From positions 1,392,578-1,456,577 of the forward strand of contig SIJG01000018.1 of the NCBI GenBank assembly GCA_023374025.1: 64,000 bases of DNA. Direction: 5' to 3'. Positions 1 to 12,124 of the stretch are shown here, one piece after another. A program made the position numbers and the translations under genes. Below the pieces are notes generated by a model. It was not told the origin of the DNA. It saw nothing but the letters and a program-made list of their open reading frames with translations, and did no database searches. Position 1 is the stretch's first letter; every line of letters begins with the position of its first letter. The DNA is from Heterodera schachtii (taxonomy: Eukaryota; Nematoda; Chromadorea; Rhabditida; Heteroderidae).

Positions 1-909
1 TTTCGAAAATTAGGGACCCCAATTCTATTGCAAAAATGTGATTATTATATACATATATTAACATTACAGGGGAGCAAAGCTTTCAGATTTAGGCGGTGGA
101 GCTGAAAGGTAAAAAATAATTGCTTAATCCCAGTGAGGCCGGTCAGTTGGGGCCAGAGAATTTGCGGGCAATTTCAGATAAAAAATTGACCCAGAAATGA
201 CGTGATGTCCAAAAAACTCGTCATTTTCCAGCTTGAAATCCGAATGCATTTTTTTCTACCTATGGTAACCCAAAAATTAGATTCAGTTTTACTTTTTTCA
301 GGTTTGCTCACTAGACATCCTGCCCGAACTTCGATAAAGGCCACGGAAATGATAAGCAAAAAGAGCAAGAAGTTTTCATGCTAAATAATATTAATTAAAA
401 TTAATAATTTTTCAAACATATAATATTTTTAGAAAGAGCAATTTTTATTATGTGTATAAAATGTATATGAAATAAATAAATTATTTGTTCATTTTCGGCT
501 TTTACATAATTGTAAATGTAAAAAAATTAATAAGCCAAAATATAAATAAACTATATTCTGCTTGTATAATGTACATACATCAGGGTTATTGCGAACGTAA
601 AACAAAATACAAAACCCAAAATACGAAATACAAAACATGAATACAAAAATAAAACATGAAATACGAAATACAACGAAACTAAAATAAAACTCAAAACACG
701 AACAAGAAACGTCTTAAAATTAATTAAATTATTTTTACATAAATATATTATGTACATCAATTTTCATGACTTTTTGCATTTTCTGTGACTTTTTTACCGT
801 TTTGACTTTTTCTAACTTTTTGGCGATTTCTTATCACCTCTTCAGTCAACTTCTATAGATTTTTCATGAATCATGATTTATTTCCCAACTATTTTTGTAG
901 TATTGGACC
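1..909. repeat. Direct repeat, copy 1 (truncated by window edge)
   Basis: Near-identical to 2254-3163; the match stops at a shared TATTGGACC, after which the two copies diverge. The visible 5' end begins inside the right end of a GGCAATCC-type MITE, so the duplicated unit probably continues to the left of the window. The copies differ by single-base indels. One of these, a missing T near 375, shifts the frame directly after the start codon of the small minus-strand peptide that is open in copy 2. Confidence 0.9.
174..375 (-). pseudogene. Frameshifted copy of the small secreted-peptide ORF
   Basis: Homologous to 2427-2633, but one T of a T-run directly after the start codon is missing, so the ATG no longer reads into the hydrophobic segment. 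The rest of the frame is intact. Confidence 0.3.
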
Positions 910-2116
910 TCCTCAAGAATGGGTGATAATGGATATGGGAGCTAAAAAGAGCAATACGGTAACAGACTATATAAAAATGAAAGTTCACCAATCCCCCTAT
1001 TGTTCTCAATTCCATTTTCATCTGTCAAATAATTTCTGTTTGTTGTTGACGACGACCATTACAACCTGCACTGTTTAAATATTTGTAATTAAATAAATCA
1101 CATCCTGCCACATGCATATTTATTTTTTTATAAATCTTAAACATTGGGCGAAAATTATTAGATTTTCACAAAAAACAAAAAATTAAAGATTCGACAGAAA
1201 AAACAATAAATGTATTTTTTTTCCCATAAAGTTCTTTAAGCCAAAAAACTTGTGCACTGTTTCAGACACATATGTATAGATATTTTATATTTAAAATCAA
1301 ATGAGGAAGAATTATTTATTTGTAATGATAATTGGAGGGAAAAAAACAAAGTTACAATATATAATTGATTGGATTGAAGTTAGGCAAGCAAAAAGTTAAT
1401 AAAATTTTTTAGTTTTATTTAAATTTAAAATAAAAATATTTTTCGTCGAGAATATATAATTTACATAATTTTTGACTCCAAAAAATGAAATATTTCGCTA
1501 ATGAATTTTTTGCACTGTTCAAAAAATGTAACATACCGGATGAGATCGTGTTCGGCATTCACTGCTAAGTGTAGAGTTGGATCTAAATAATTACAAATTA
1601 ATTAAATGGCAGATTCCTAAATGGAATAAAAACCTTTTAATTGAACAATTAAACATAAAATCCTTAAGAAACAAAATTTGGTTTTATTGAGTAATTTCCA
1701 TTTTTTAGAACTTTGAATTGGTTCTTTCTTGATGGTCCTTTTTGGCCAAAAAAATGTCTTTTTAACAATAATCTTCTCATTCTGTAAAATTAACGATTGA
1801 TATACCCGGTTTATAGCTTCAAAAATTTACTAATTGAAACAACCCAATCTCACCCATTCCTGTAGGGCGATCCATTGCACCATAAGATTGAGATATGCTT
1901 TGAACTGATTTGGAATTGTTTGAGTCTCGACTGGAAGAAGCATCATCAGTTGATTTGATGTGAAGACAAAAAAAAATTATTTTTGCAGGACATATGTAAA
2001 ATGCAAGACATTCAAAAAACATCGAGAATTATTTTCATTTATTTAAAAAAAAGTTTAGAAACAAGTAGAAAATTTTATAAAAAATTAAAAATTTTATTTT
2101 CTTACTGTCAAAATTT
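910..2116. other. AT-rich spacer, no gene seen
   Basis: No exon-like stretch, RNA gene or clear repeat boundary could be supported. Short ORFs here are A/T homopolymer-rich and show no domain signal. Confidence 0.5.
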
Positions 2117-2284
2117 GGACAATCCTAAAGAATGGGGGTCCCTAATTTAACTTTTTTTTTAAATTTCGGGCTAAAATCAGTTTCCCATGGGTTTCGATGG
2201 TGCTGATTACGAATCTGAACTCGGGTTGGCCCAATTCCGAGCCCCGGACCCGATTTCGAAAATTAGGGACCCCAATTCTATTGC
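2117..2284. mobile_element. GGCAATCC-type MITE (degenerate copy)
   Basis: The left end (CAATCCTAAAGAATGGGGGT) and right end (AAATTAGGGACCCCAATTCT) form imperfect inverted termini. The interior matches the 4672-4903 and 32476-32944 copies, including the word GAATCTGAACTCGGG. Its flanks are only partly alike (about 6 of 8 bases). Confidence 0.6.
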
Positions 2285-3163
2285 AAAAATGTGATTATTA
2301 TATACATATATTAACATTACCGGGGAGCAAAGCTTTCAGATTTAGGCGGTGGAGCTGAAAGGTAAAAAATAATTGCTTAATCCCAGTGAGGCCGGTCAGT
2401 TGGGGCCAGAGAATTTGCGGGCAATTTCAGATAAAAAATTGACCCAGAAATGACGTGATGTCCAAAAAACTCGTCATTTTCCAGCTTGAAATCCGAATGC
2501 ATTTTTTTCTACCTATGGTAACCCAAAAATTAGATTCAGTTTTACTTTTTTCAGGTTTGCTCACTAGACATCCTGCCCGAACTTCGATAAAGGCCACGGA
2601 AATGATAAGCAAAAAGAGCAAGAAGTTTTTCATGCTAAATAATATTAATTAAAATTAATAATTTTTCAAATACATAATATTTTTAGAAAGAGCAATTTTT
2701 ATTATGTGTATAAAATGTATATGAAATAAATAAATTATTTGTTCATTTTCGGCTTTTACATAATTGTAAATGTAAAAAAATTAATAAGCCAAAATATAAA
2801 TAAACTATATTCTGCTTGTACAATGTACATACATCAGGGTTATTGCGAACGTAAAACAAAATACAAAACCCAAAATACGAAATACAAAACATGAATACAA
2901 AAATAAAACATGAAATACGAAATACAACGAAACTAAAATAAAACTCAAAACACGAACAAGAAACGTCTTAAAATTAATTAATTATTTTTACATAAATATA
3001 TTATGTACATCAATTTTCATGACTTTTTGCATTTTCTGTGACTTTTTTTACCGTTTTGACTTTTTCTAACTTTTTGGCGATTTCTTATCACCTCTTCAGT
3101 CAACTTCTATAGATTTTTCATGAATCATGATTTATTTCCCAACTATTTTTGTAGTATTGGACC
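2254..3163. repeat. Direct repeat, copy 2
   Basis: Second copy of the ~910 bp unit at 1-909. It starts within the right end of a MITE (2117-2284) and ends at 3163. About 1.34 kb of unrelated AT-rich sequence lies between the two copies. Confidence 0.9.
2427..2633 (-). CDS. Possible small secreted peptide (hypothetical)
   Basis: A 68-codon ORF with an ATG start. It begins MKNFLLFLLIISVAFIEVRA, which has the shape of a signal peptide: a basic start, a hydrophobic core and small residues at the end. A cleaved chain with one cysteine would follow. A 39-base GT-AG intron is possible near 2510-2550 and would remove about 13 residues without breaking the frame. The homologous place at 174-375 has lost one base just after the ATG, so only this copy is open from its start. 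No family is recognised. Small secreted peptides are common in plant-parasitic nematodes, but an ORF this short in AT-rich repeat DNA may be chance. Confidence 0.25.
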   Translation of the reverse strand: MKNFLLFLLIISVAFIEVRAGCLVSKPEKSKTESNFWVTIGRKKCIRISSWKMTSFLDITSFLGQFFI

Positions 3164-3562
3164 GTTCACAAATTTTTAGATATATTTAACTTTTTAAATT
3201 TCTTTACATTATATGCATCTCGCGTCATAAACTGCTATTTCAAACAGAAATGCGAAAACTAATTGTTTTTCAATTAGATTAGCGAATTCCGGTTTTTCAT
3301 GTGTTAGAGACATAAAATAGTACGCCAAAGGAAGAGAAAAAGAAATGCAAACTTTTAATCACACCGTAACTTTTTAGCTATGTAACCCACTTTTTGTTCC
3401 TAAAAACCTTCCAATTTTGTTCCTATTTTTTCTCTATCGATATACAAAATTTGTGTAAGGCAAAAAAAGTTTTATACAGCGAAGTAAATGTTGTTTTTTT
3501 CTATTAAAAATGAAGTTATAATACGCAAAAGGGAGAGAAATCACAGAGAAAAAGAGACATGA

Positions 3563-3961
3563 CGGACTCGCTCAGTTCGGCCGTCACAGTTCGGCCCTCA
3601 CGGTTCGGCCCCAGCGTGTTTTTCCACGATAGATTTTTTATTTATAATCAAAATCCAATAATCTTGGTATCATTCGAAAGCTTTTAGCATGTTTTATTAG
3701 CCTTGCAAAAAACAAAAAAATTTTAAGGCTGGAAAAAATTTATTAAGTTCAAAAATTTCGACTTTTTCGCAATTTTCATGTACAACTTTTTTGATAATTG
3801 TCTAATCGCTAAGCAATAGCTTAGAAAAAGCTTCTAAACATGTTAAGCTTTCGAATGATACCAACAATGTTGGATTTGGATTACAAAGAAAAAAGTTATA
3901 GAAAGTTATATTGGAAAAACACTCTGGGGCCGAACCGTGCCGGCCGAACTGAGGTAAACCG
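3563..3961. mobile_element. CGG-end palindromic element, copy 1
   Basis: A 399 bp long palindrome. The left end is CGGACTCGCTCAGTTCGGCC and the right end, read inward, is CGGTTTACCTCAGTTCGGCC. It is flanked by a perfect 8-base duplication AGACATGA (3555-3562 and 3962-3969). Both arms carry the motif GGTATCATTCGAAAGCTT or its complement, and sequence like GCTTAGCGATTAGACAATT sits near the middle. No coding capacity. Same family as 23017-23494. Confidence 0.88.
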
Positions 3962-4377
3962 AGACATGACGATATTTTTTTTATTCAAGTCATTTTGTTG
4001 GCGTTTTATCACTAAAAAACGACGCCATTATTTTGAATTCGTCCGTGCGTAGTAAACTGGTTTTTTGAACCGAGCCCGGCAATTATCAAATACACCCGCT
4101 AATACAAATAATAAACCATATTGTTTACACAATTATACATGCACTATAGAGTACTTCCTTGTTTTGCTACCCCCCACTCAAAAATTTGAAAAAATCATAA
4201 AATCTATGACCAGGTGTCATCAGAAAACAAACACGATTTTGGTGATGATCAGTGACCTTGAAAACCCCCAAAATATTAATTTTTAAAATTTTTGGAGGGG
4301 AGGTGTAGCAAAACAAGGAAATACCCAGTATCCACAATAGTCCATTTAATTCATATTATTTGTAATTTAAGAAAAAA

Positions 4378-4704
4378 ATGGCTGATAAATCTGAGCAAAT
4401 TCCAAATTTTCAAAAAATTTTTCAAATGGGAATGATGGAAAGGATGCACAAATTGGAGGAGCAAATGGCACAAAAAAGTGATCAATCGGAACAAATTGTG
4501 ACATTGCAGAAGAAAGTTGACAAATTGGGCGAGGAATTGAAGAGGATGGACAAATTGGAGGAGAAAATGGCACGAAACCGTGATTGGAAATCGGATCAAA
4601 TTATGACATTGCAGTCGAAAGTTGACAAATTGGAGACGGAACGACGGCAAAAAGGCAAGGAGACGAAATTCGGCAATCCTAAAAAATGGGAGTCCCTAAT
4701 TTAA
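4378..4704 (+). CDS. Coiled-coil ORF, 3' end replaced by a MITE
   Basis: A 108-codon ORF from an ATG. It is rich in K/E/Q with heptad-like repeats such as MHKLEEQMAQ and VDKLGEELKRMDKLEEKMA, so a coiled coil is predicted. Its end (KLETERRQKGKE) is almost identical to the coiled-coil exon of the SPRY gene at 6230-6460, which suggests a duplicated SPRY-family exon. A GGCAATCC MITE inserted at 4672 supplies the last residues and the stop. Without it, the frame would read through the 8-base target into a short asparagine run and stop near 4930. No SPRY exons follow directly, so this is probably a gene fragment. Confidence 0.5.
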   Translation: MADKSEQIPNFQKIFQMGMMERMHKLEEQMAQKSDQSEQIVTLQKKVDKLGEELKRMDKLEEKMARNRDWKSDQIMTLQSKVDKLETERRQKGKETKFGNPKKWESLI

Positions 4705-4903
4705 TTTTTTTTTTTTTTAATTTGAGCTCAAAACGAGTATTTGGGGGTTTTAGAGTGCATTGGTTACGAATCTGAACTCGGGTTTTCCCAATTCCGAATC
4801 CCGGACCAAAACTCGAACAAAAAATTTAAAATTTTTTTCCTCAGAAAATTTTTGAAAGTTGACCGACTTCTTAAATTAGTGACTCCCATTCTTTAGGATT
4901 ACT
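4672..4903. mobile_element. GGCAATCC MITE inside the coiled-coil ORF
   Basis: 232 bp with inverted termini (GGCAATCCTAAAAAATGGGA on the left; GACTCCCATTCTTTAGGATT on the right) and a perfect 8-base target duplication CGAAATTC (4664-4671, 4904-4911). The interior carries GAATCTGAACTCGGG like the other copies. Non-coding. Confidence 0.88.
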
Positions 4904-5061
4904 CGAAATTCAACAATAATAATAATGAAAAGATTTGAATAAGGTACCAGTGTGAGAAAAGACAGTAAAGCTACTTAAATTGTTTCTAAATGATCCATAA
5001 TTAAAGTTGTGGAGACCTTTAAACAGGCCCGCCCGTATTCAGTGGGACGGAGGGGGAGCGG

Positions 5062-5385
5062 CACATGCCCCCCCCCCCCCCGCAGGACAAAATATCGTCG
5101 CCGAAACGTCGCAAAACGTCGTCATGCCAAAAAATTCCGAAAAATTTACTATTTTAGAAAATTTTTTTATAAGAAACCTCGAATAAAATTTTTTTTTCTC
5201 GATTTTGAAAATTTTAGTAATTCACCATAAAAATTTTTTTCTTTGAAAAATTTTTAAGTTAGTAAATTTTTCAGGAATTTTTTGGCATGACAACGTTTTG
5301 CGACTTTCGGCGACGACGTTCAGCGACGCTTCGGCGGCGACGTTTTGATGTGCACCGACCCCCCCCCCCCCCCCCCCAGGGACGT
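5062..5385. mobile_element. Inverted-repeat element with poly-C runs at both ends
   Basis: The arms pair around 5200. The left arm near 5108-5155 (CGTCGTCATGCCAAAAAATT) matches the complement of 5265-5305 (AATTTTTTGGCATGACAACG). Long C runs lie at both outer ends on the same strand (about 5070-5083 and 5358-5379), so they are direct, not inverted. No clear target duplication. Confidence 0.6.
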
Positions 5386-5659
5386 TAACACGATTTGGCT
5401 TGGAGGGTGTAGCGCGTTGCAGCCCAAAACACATCTGCCGAAACATAGCCGAGACATAACACAACCGGGAATAAATTTAAAAAAAATTTCAAACCGAAAC
5501 TTTTAGAAAAAATTTTTCATGGAAAATTCGAAGTAAAAATAGTTACAAAAAATTAACGTTGTTTCCGTCAGTATCATTAAATTTTCTCAGACGGCGCCCG
5601 CGCCTACCGCGGCACCGCCAAACCACTTAATTCAGTTGAATTAATTAGCCTATCACAAT

Positions 5660-8600
5660 TTAGAAAGTGTCATCAACTCGTTGTCTTCTAAAATTGAGGA
5701 GTTAGAGAATAAGGTCGACCAAATGGAAGTGTCAATGATCAGTGCAGCTGAGGTGAGTTTAAATTTTGGTTTTGGGATCAATGCTTTCGATGCTTATTAT
5801 TAGCCCTATGCCTTAAAGTAGGGTTATTTCGTTTCAAAAAAGTTATGGCCAAAAGAACTCAAAAAACCAGAGTAATTCGAACATTATTGCTCATAAATTT
5901 CTTAAACTTACCGAAACTTTTTGAAATTCGCAGGCTAATACAGAACACTTAGGCTATCTAAATATATCAAGAATTAAAAATTTGATTGGCAAAGAGATAA
6001 CCATTTTTTTTTTCGTTTTTGCGTCACGTCATAACACCGTTGGCATTTATGTCGACTTACTTTTTTTTTTTTTTGCAAAAAAGATATGTGATTAATTACG
6101 ATTTGGAATTGTTAAAACCTCATTTTTTCTTTGTTTTAATTAAATGAGTGACCGATAAAAATGGGCGGCTAATTGACTGATTAATTATTCACAAAAAATA
6201 GCATTTACTGAAAATTAAATTTTTTAAAGGTGGCCCAAGGGAAGACTGATGCCGAAGAAGAAAATCGCAAAATGAAAATTCTTCAAATGGAAATGATGGA
6301 AAGAATGGCCAAATTGGAGGAGGAATTGAAGAAAATGCGCAAAATGGAGGAGCAAATGGCACAAAACAGTAGTGATCAACCGGAACAAATGGTGACATTG
6401 CAGGAGGAAATTGACAAATTGGAGACGGAACGACGGCAAAAAGGCAAGGAGGCAAAATGAATTTTAGTGATAAAATCACTAATAGCCATAAGAATGGGTG
6501 AGCTCGCGGGCTCAACAATCAACTGCAAACTTTATAATTTTTCTAATTATTCATTTTTTTGGCAAAATTACAATTATTAATCAAATTATTTCTCATTTAT
6601 TACTTCTCCGTAGAAGCAAGCCGGATCGGGGATTTTTTGATGAAACTGGGAATAGTAAAGTCGGGATACTTTTATCAGAAGCGGTGATACCAGTACTAAA
6701 TAATCACTGACATGAGCGGAGTTCTGACAAATAAGCGCAATTCATTGATATAAATATTTTTCTATCCCATCCCAGCAGGCCTCTCCTCCCCAGAAATTAA
6801 AAATTTGATGAAAAATTTTTTGTTTGATTTTAAGTCTTTTGGAGTTAATTTTATACTTTTTTCATTTTTAGTGGGCTTTCCCGGGATATTCTTAAAAAAC
6901 TTTTTGAGACCAAAGGGGGTTCTGACTGGCGGCATCGGAAATTTTTTTTTTTGAAAATTTGTTCTGATTTGTTAACAGATTTTCACCAAAAATGACTATT
7001 TTTTGCGATTTTAAAACCCTTTTTTTAAGAAAATAAGAATTTATAGGCGCCGTAATGCATAAAAAACTGGGGTTAGTCGTAAGGAAAATTTTTTCAGAGA
7101 AAATTGAAAGTTTTTCGTCCCCTTTTATGGAGGGACCACTGTTTTCTAAGAAATTATTCCATCTTTCTTATTTTATATAATTTTGTTCGGTTTTAATATT
7201 TTATTTATTTAGTGGAATTGAATGCTTGTCCGAATGCACAGAAAAATTATTGGGACAACAGTTTTTGCACTCATGAGCTCAAAATCATCGACTGTTTGAC
7301 TGTTCACCGGGAAAGCAAAAGACCGGGTAAACAACAAAATGGATTTTTGTATTGTTTTTATTTACTTTAATTGGTTTTTTTTCTTTAAAAGGCGATCGCT
7401 CAGTTTACGCAAAACATCCGATTTTGTTGAACAATGACTCACCAGCCAATGGCATTTTTTACTTTGAAATTACAGTCATCAAAAAAGGGACCGGTAAGGG
7501 AAGCAGTTTACTGTATATTATACGTTTTACACATATCATATTGCGTATCACGAAAGAACATTGGGAACGTTAATTAATGTTATGCACAAAAAGAAACAAA
7601 AATTGCCCGAATGAGTAATGATAAGTAGGGATGATATTTTTAGGTGCTAGAATATGCCAAAAAGGTTAAAATAGTTTTTTAATTTTAGGTTATAAAAAAA
7701 TAACATAGAAAATAGGTTCTAAAAACTCGAAAACCAGCTTAACAACAACCGAAAAGACATATTTTTCGTGCTTTTCAGGTCACTGAAAGCTCAGGAAAAA
7801 AATAAGCAAAACCTAAAAACATCATCCCTAATGATAAGAAGTATCCTCTATTAGCCAGCAAAATTTTATCAATTTTGAACAAATTTATGGCCAAAAAGGG
7901 TGGAAAATCTGGTTTTTTGAATTCTTCTGGCCATTACTTTTTTGAACCTTAACAAATTTTTTTGAAATTTTGCAGGCTAATATAGGACACTTAGGGCTAT
8001 AGAATGATACCAACAATGTTGGATTTGGTATGCAAAGAAAAAAGTTATAGCGCCCAAACGTGCCGGGGCCCAACAGACAAATGAGCTACTCCGTTTCAAT
8101 ACATTTATGAGCTATAAGAAAATGTTCCTTTCTACAAATGCCAAATGTATTCAAATTTCAGTTGCCTCTTTTTTGGATTTGCAACAAAACAACTGCGTTT
8201 TATTTCCGGGCCATTGACCAGCAAAAACGACGAGTCATATGCTTATTCGAGTAATGGCAAATTTTGGGTCAATTCAATGAATGGAAATGCACGTCCCTAT
8301 GATGAAACTGATGTGGTCGGATGCGGCGTTAATTTGGCCACTCGACAGATCTTTTTCACCAAAAATGGGAAACGCATGGGTAAGTAAAAGAACACAAATA
8401 ATAAGCAGGGCTGCAAAAAATATGCAAAAGCATATTTTTTTCCTGGCTTCTCCATGCTCTAAATAGTAGGAAAAACACTTTCTTTTTTGTGTTTGCTTAT
8501 AAAAATCGGGACTTTTATTTGCATATTTTTGCATATTTTGGGCCTTAATGCATATTTTGCATATTTTGGGTTTTTCTGCATTTTTATGCATATTTTGCCA

Positions 8601-9456
8601 TTTTCTGGAAAATTTGTTAACAAAAATGCAATAAAAACGGAAAATACACCCCTAAGAATCGGCCCTAAAAATTCAGAAAAATACACCCCTAAGAATCAAC
8701 CGAAAATTTTTAAAAAACACACCACTAAGAATTGGAAAATTTTCTCAAAACTTATTCCCCCCAAATTTTTTTTTTTTCATGACAAAATTTTTGATTTAAA
8801 AATGTCAATATTTGCTAAGAGAATTTTATAAAAGAACTGTAGCTCATTGTCAAGTGTACTAATGAAAAAAATTTTTTAAAGTTAATTTGTACCCCTAATT
8901 TTCAAGTTTTTTGTGCATATTTGGTGCATATTTTGCGATTTTTGTGCATATTTAGTGCATATTTCACGACTTTATTTGCATATTTATGCGTATATTTTGG
9001 CCACTTTTTGTGCATATTTTTTGCAGCCCTGATAATAAGTAAAAAATAATAATTAAATAATGGAGTGCCACAAATTTTGAAGAATTATGAATTAAGGGAT
9101 AGCATTATTTGATTTCTTATTTTGACCTATGTTGGCATTTTGCCCAAATATACACCACCTTGAAATGAAAAATTTTCTCAAAATTCTCCAAAATTTATTT
9201 ATATTTTCGAGGTTTTTCAGGACCTAAAATCCACACCTAATTGGCTGTTTTAGAGCCTAGAATATATCCCTTATTTATGAAAAATTGAAAAATGAATTAA
9301 TAAATTAATCTTTTTTTAGATGCCGGTGACTTATACATTTCGCCAACTACTTCATCTCTTAATTGTTACTTTCCATTCGTTTCGTTGCTTAACTATGATG
9401 ACAAAATTGAGGCAAATTTTGGCGATGAAATCAAATTCAATTTGACCAATCTTTGA
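5660..9456 (+). CDS. SPRY-domain protein with coiled-coil N-terminus (RanBPM/SPRY family)
   Basis: Exons read as: a coiled-coil piece ending at 5752 (SSKIEELENKVDQMEVSM); 6230-6460, coiled coil; 7213-7326; 7392-7493; 8162-8379; 9320-9456 (stop TGA). The last four form a SPRY domain: WDNSFCTHELKI, the phase-matched join into GDRSVYAKHPILL, then IFYFEITV, LFFGFATKQ, VVGCGVNLATRQIFFTKNG and a terminal IEANFGDEI. SPRY domains bind proteins; cyst nematodes have a large expanded family, some of it secreted. No signal peptide is visible here, so an intracellular role is more likely. Open points: the 6230-6460 exon ends in a stop (KGKEAK then TGA), so the coiled coil and the SPRY part may be separate genes or need an unseen splice. 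The 7493-to-8162 junction is off by one base as read, and that intron holds a 205 bp MITE. The first exon is not identified. Confidence 0.7.
7626..7830. mobile_element. hAT-like MITE H-A (205 bp)
   Basis: Termini TAGGGATGATATTTTTAGGT and the inverted ACCTAAAAACATCATCCCTA. Perfect 8-base duplication ATGATAAG (7618-7625, 7831-7838). It lies in an intron of the SPRY gene. It contains the shared block ending TTTTTCGTGCTTTTCAG. Confidence 0.9.
7855..8085. repeat. Remnant of a palindromic element with the GATACCAA motif
   Basis: Carries GAATGATACCAACAATGTTG followed by AAAGTTATAGCGCCCAAACG, as in the right arms of the CGG-end palindromes. The left arm is only weakly present (TTATGGCCAAAAAGGG) and no termini or target duplication are visible. 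Confidence 0.45.
8406..9031. mobile_element. hAT-like MITE H-B (626 bp), word GCATATTTT
   Basis: Termini CAGGGCTGC and GCAGCCCTG with a perfect 8-base duplication ATAATAAG (8398-8405, 9032-9039). The interior is dominated by reiterated GCATATTTT/TGCATATTTT. Around 8645-8735 it has three copies of the shared block TACACCCCTAAGAATC. It lies in the intron between the last two SPRY exons. Confidence 0.92.
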
Positions 9457-12124
9457 AAAAATTGTTTGGGAAATTTATTTGATTTTGATCTTTAAAAATA
9501 ATTTATGGATCGTTTTTTTTTTTGAATATTTTGCGTCTCACAACTTACGCTTCGTATTTTCTGTTCTTACTCATTTGCGCCAAAATTAAGATTCTTCACT
9601 TCTCAAATCCACATACCGTATTTCCTATAATAGAGCCCCCGTGCTCTATTTTTCAATCCCCTTAAAAGAAGGACTTAATTCCAAGCGGGGGAGATTTATA
9701 TTTCAACCCTAATTTTTTCAAAAAAACAACAAATAACCCAATTGCTATGTACATCGATAGTAAGCGAAACAAGTGGCGGTGAAGGTGGGGAAAAGGGGAG
9801 CAGCCCTTCCCCCCCAGGAAAGAAATAAAAGGCGCAGAAATGCGTGCCATGGAAACCTATAGATAAATGATATATCCTTAAGGATCTATTTGTATTTCTA
9901 TTCGCCCGATGATTTAGGATTTATTGCGCATTTTGGTGTCATGACACTCGTAAGAGAGAGAGAGAACGAGAGAGAGAGAGATAGGGGAGAGAGAGAGAGA
10001 GAGCAAAGACAAGAAAAAAAATGAGATTATAGGGTTGGGCCAAAAGATGGTCATCAAATTTTTCGTCACTGAACCTTTCATAAAATAAAGAATTTTTTAT
10101 ATGAAGAATGAAAAATGTTTTTAAAGTATTGTATTTTTAAAAACGTTAAAATTAATCTTTTACCAATTTAAAAATAATTAAATTCTACAAACTATTAAAA
10201 CAATTGAACCTTTTCTAACCATTACTTTCTCATTCATTCGTTTATTTCTGTAAAATTTCAAAATGCTCCGATCACGTACAAATTTTTGTTTTAATTCGGA
10301 GTTTTATAAAACTTGCAAATTCACCTATAAAAATTTACGTTAATTTCAAGTTTTAAAAACCCACGTCGATTTGTGAAAAGTTTGAATGTAAGAAATTTGT
10401 TGGAATTTCGCAAATTGATACCCCTTAGACTAACGTTTTTTATGGCTGAAAATTTTCAAAAACTTTGCTCAAAATTTGGCGCATAATCACTGCCATTTTG
10501 ACTAGGGATGCTCCCAACCCTCAGGGAAATAAATCGTTGGCGTCCCATTCCAATGGCAATTCGGTAGAAAATTTTGTCCTTTTGTTAAGAATACACATTT
10601 TTCCAGCAAAATTTTCCAAATTTCCTTGGAATTTTTCTGAAAGGTTTTCAAGTTAAAGCCGTTTTGGTGCTCGATAACCAATGAGTGGTCTGGTCTAGAG
10701 ACCGGAAATTTCTAACATTTCTGGAAGTTTTTTAGGTTAGATTCTACATAGTGTATATTTTGGCATTTTTCCGTTTTTTCAACTCCATAACCAATAAATA
10801 TTTTAAAAAATATTTGTCCCATCCCGACTAATCCCCATTTGATATTGTTTAATCTAATTTATAATTTAGTAAAAAAATATTGCTAACTTGGCAATCAATC
10901 TGTTACACATTACACCCGAGTTTTCCTGCAAATTTCATGTTCTTCTGAATCCAAGTCCGGTGCCCTAAAATCCATGATTTAATTCAGATCGAATTAATTA
11001 TATGATAAATGAAATTGAACCTCTTAAATTTTAAATTTTCACATGGATTCAACCCAAAATTGACCAAAAATCGTGCCAAGTGTCAAATTTCGGCTCTATT
11101 TTACTTTAAGCGTTAATAAATGAAATTTTCAATTATAAATTTCAAAATTTAAAAAAAAATTTCAATATTTTTTAAAAGAACTAAGTTTTTTTGCGATTTT
11201 TTTTGTTTTTTTTCCGAATAATTTGTAAACTGGGCGCGAAGACCAAAAAAAAGTCTCGCTTCGCCAGTTGATGCACCCCCCCTCCCCTCCAATTTTTCGT
11301 TTGAATACAGATTTGCTGTATTTTTATACTTTTTTAAAATAGGCTAAGCTGCAAAATAAGATTGATTTTCTTAAATATAAATTAAAAATGTAATAAATTA
11401 TCACTTCGATAAAATACAAACCTTAGAATAAAAAATTCAATTGACAAACTTTTTGGTTTCAAAATGTTAATTTTGCGAAGAAAATATTAGAATTGTCAGT
11501 GTGAAAAGAAAAATTGAGTATTATTATTAATTGATAAAAATTTTTTACATAAAAGCACCAAATTTTTATGCTTCAAAAATACTTGAAAAATCCATAATAT
11601 TTGCATTATATGAGTTATTTTATTTTATATGGGATTCGGAACAATGGGAGAGGAGGGGGGGGGGGCACAGAATTTTCGAATGAATTTTTTTCACTAAAAT
11701 CTTCAAAAAATATGCCCGTGCTAAGTAGTTTAAACGCTTATCATTTTGAGCGGGAATGGTCAGGTGCGGTCCGGGTAAAGTAAATGATATTTATATATTA
11801 TTTTTTCATGTTTATAAACATTTAAACGAATTTAATTTAGAATTAATTTTTATTAATAATAAAAAGAAATTTTCAAAAAAATTGAAGTTATATTTATCCC
11901 CCCGAGGAGATAAATAGAGACGAGGAGATTATTTTTCAACCTCCTCAGAAAGGGGGAGATAATTGAAACAAAAAATATTGAATAGCCAAAAACCAAAGAC
12001 ATCAAAATTGAGAAATTTATTGACAAGCAATGGATAGTTGATACGGAAAGAAAATAATGTAAGAATTACCAGATTTTCTTTAAATACTTTTGCTCCCCCT
12101 GGTATGTAAGTCTGTAAATGCGAT
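9457..12124. other. AT-rich intergenic stretch with a GA microsatellite
   Basis: The only clear feature is an imperfect (GA)n tract at about 9953-10005. A TATTTCCTATAATAGAGCCCCCGT-like block near 9620 resembles blocks near 33430 and 60080 and may be a repeat edge. No exon with recognisable coding character was found. Confidence 0.5.
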
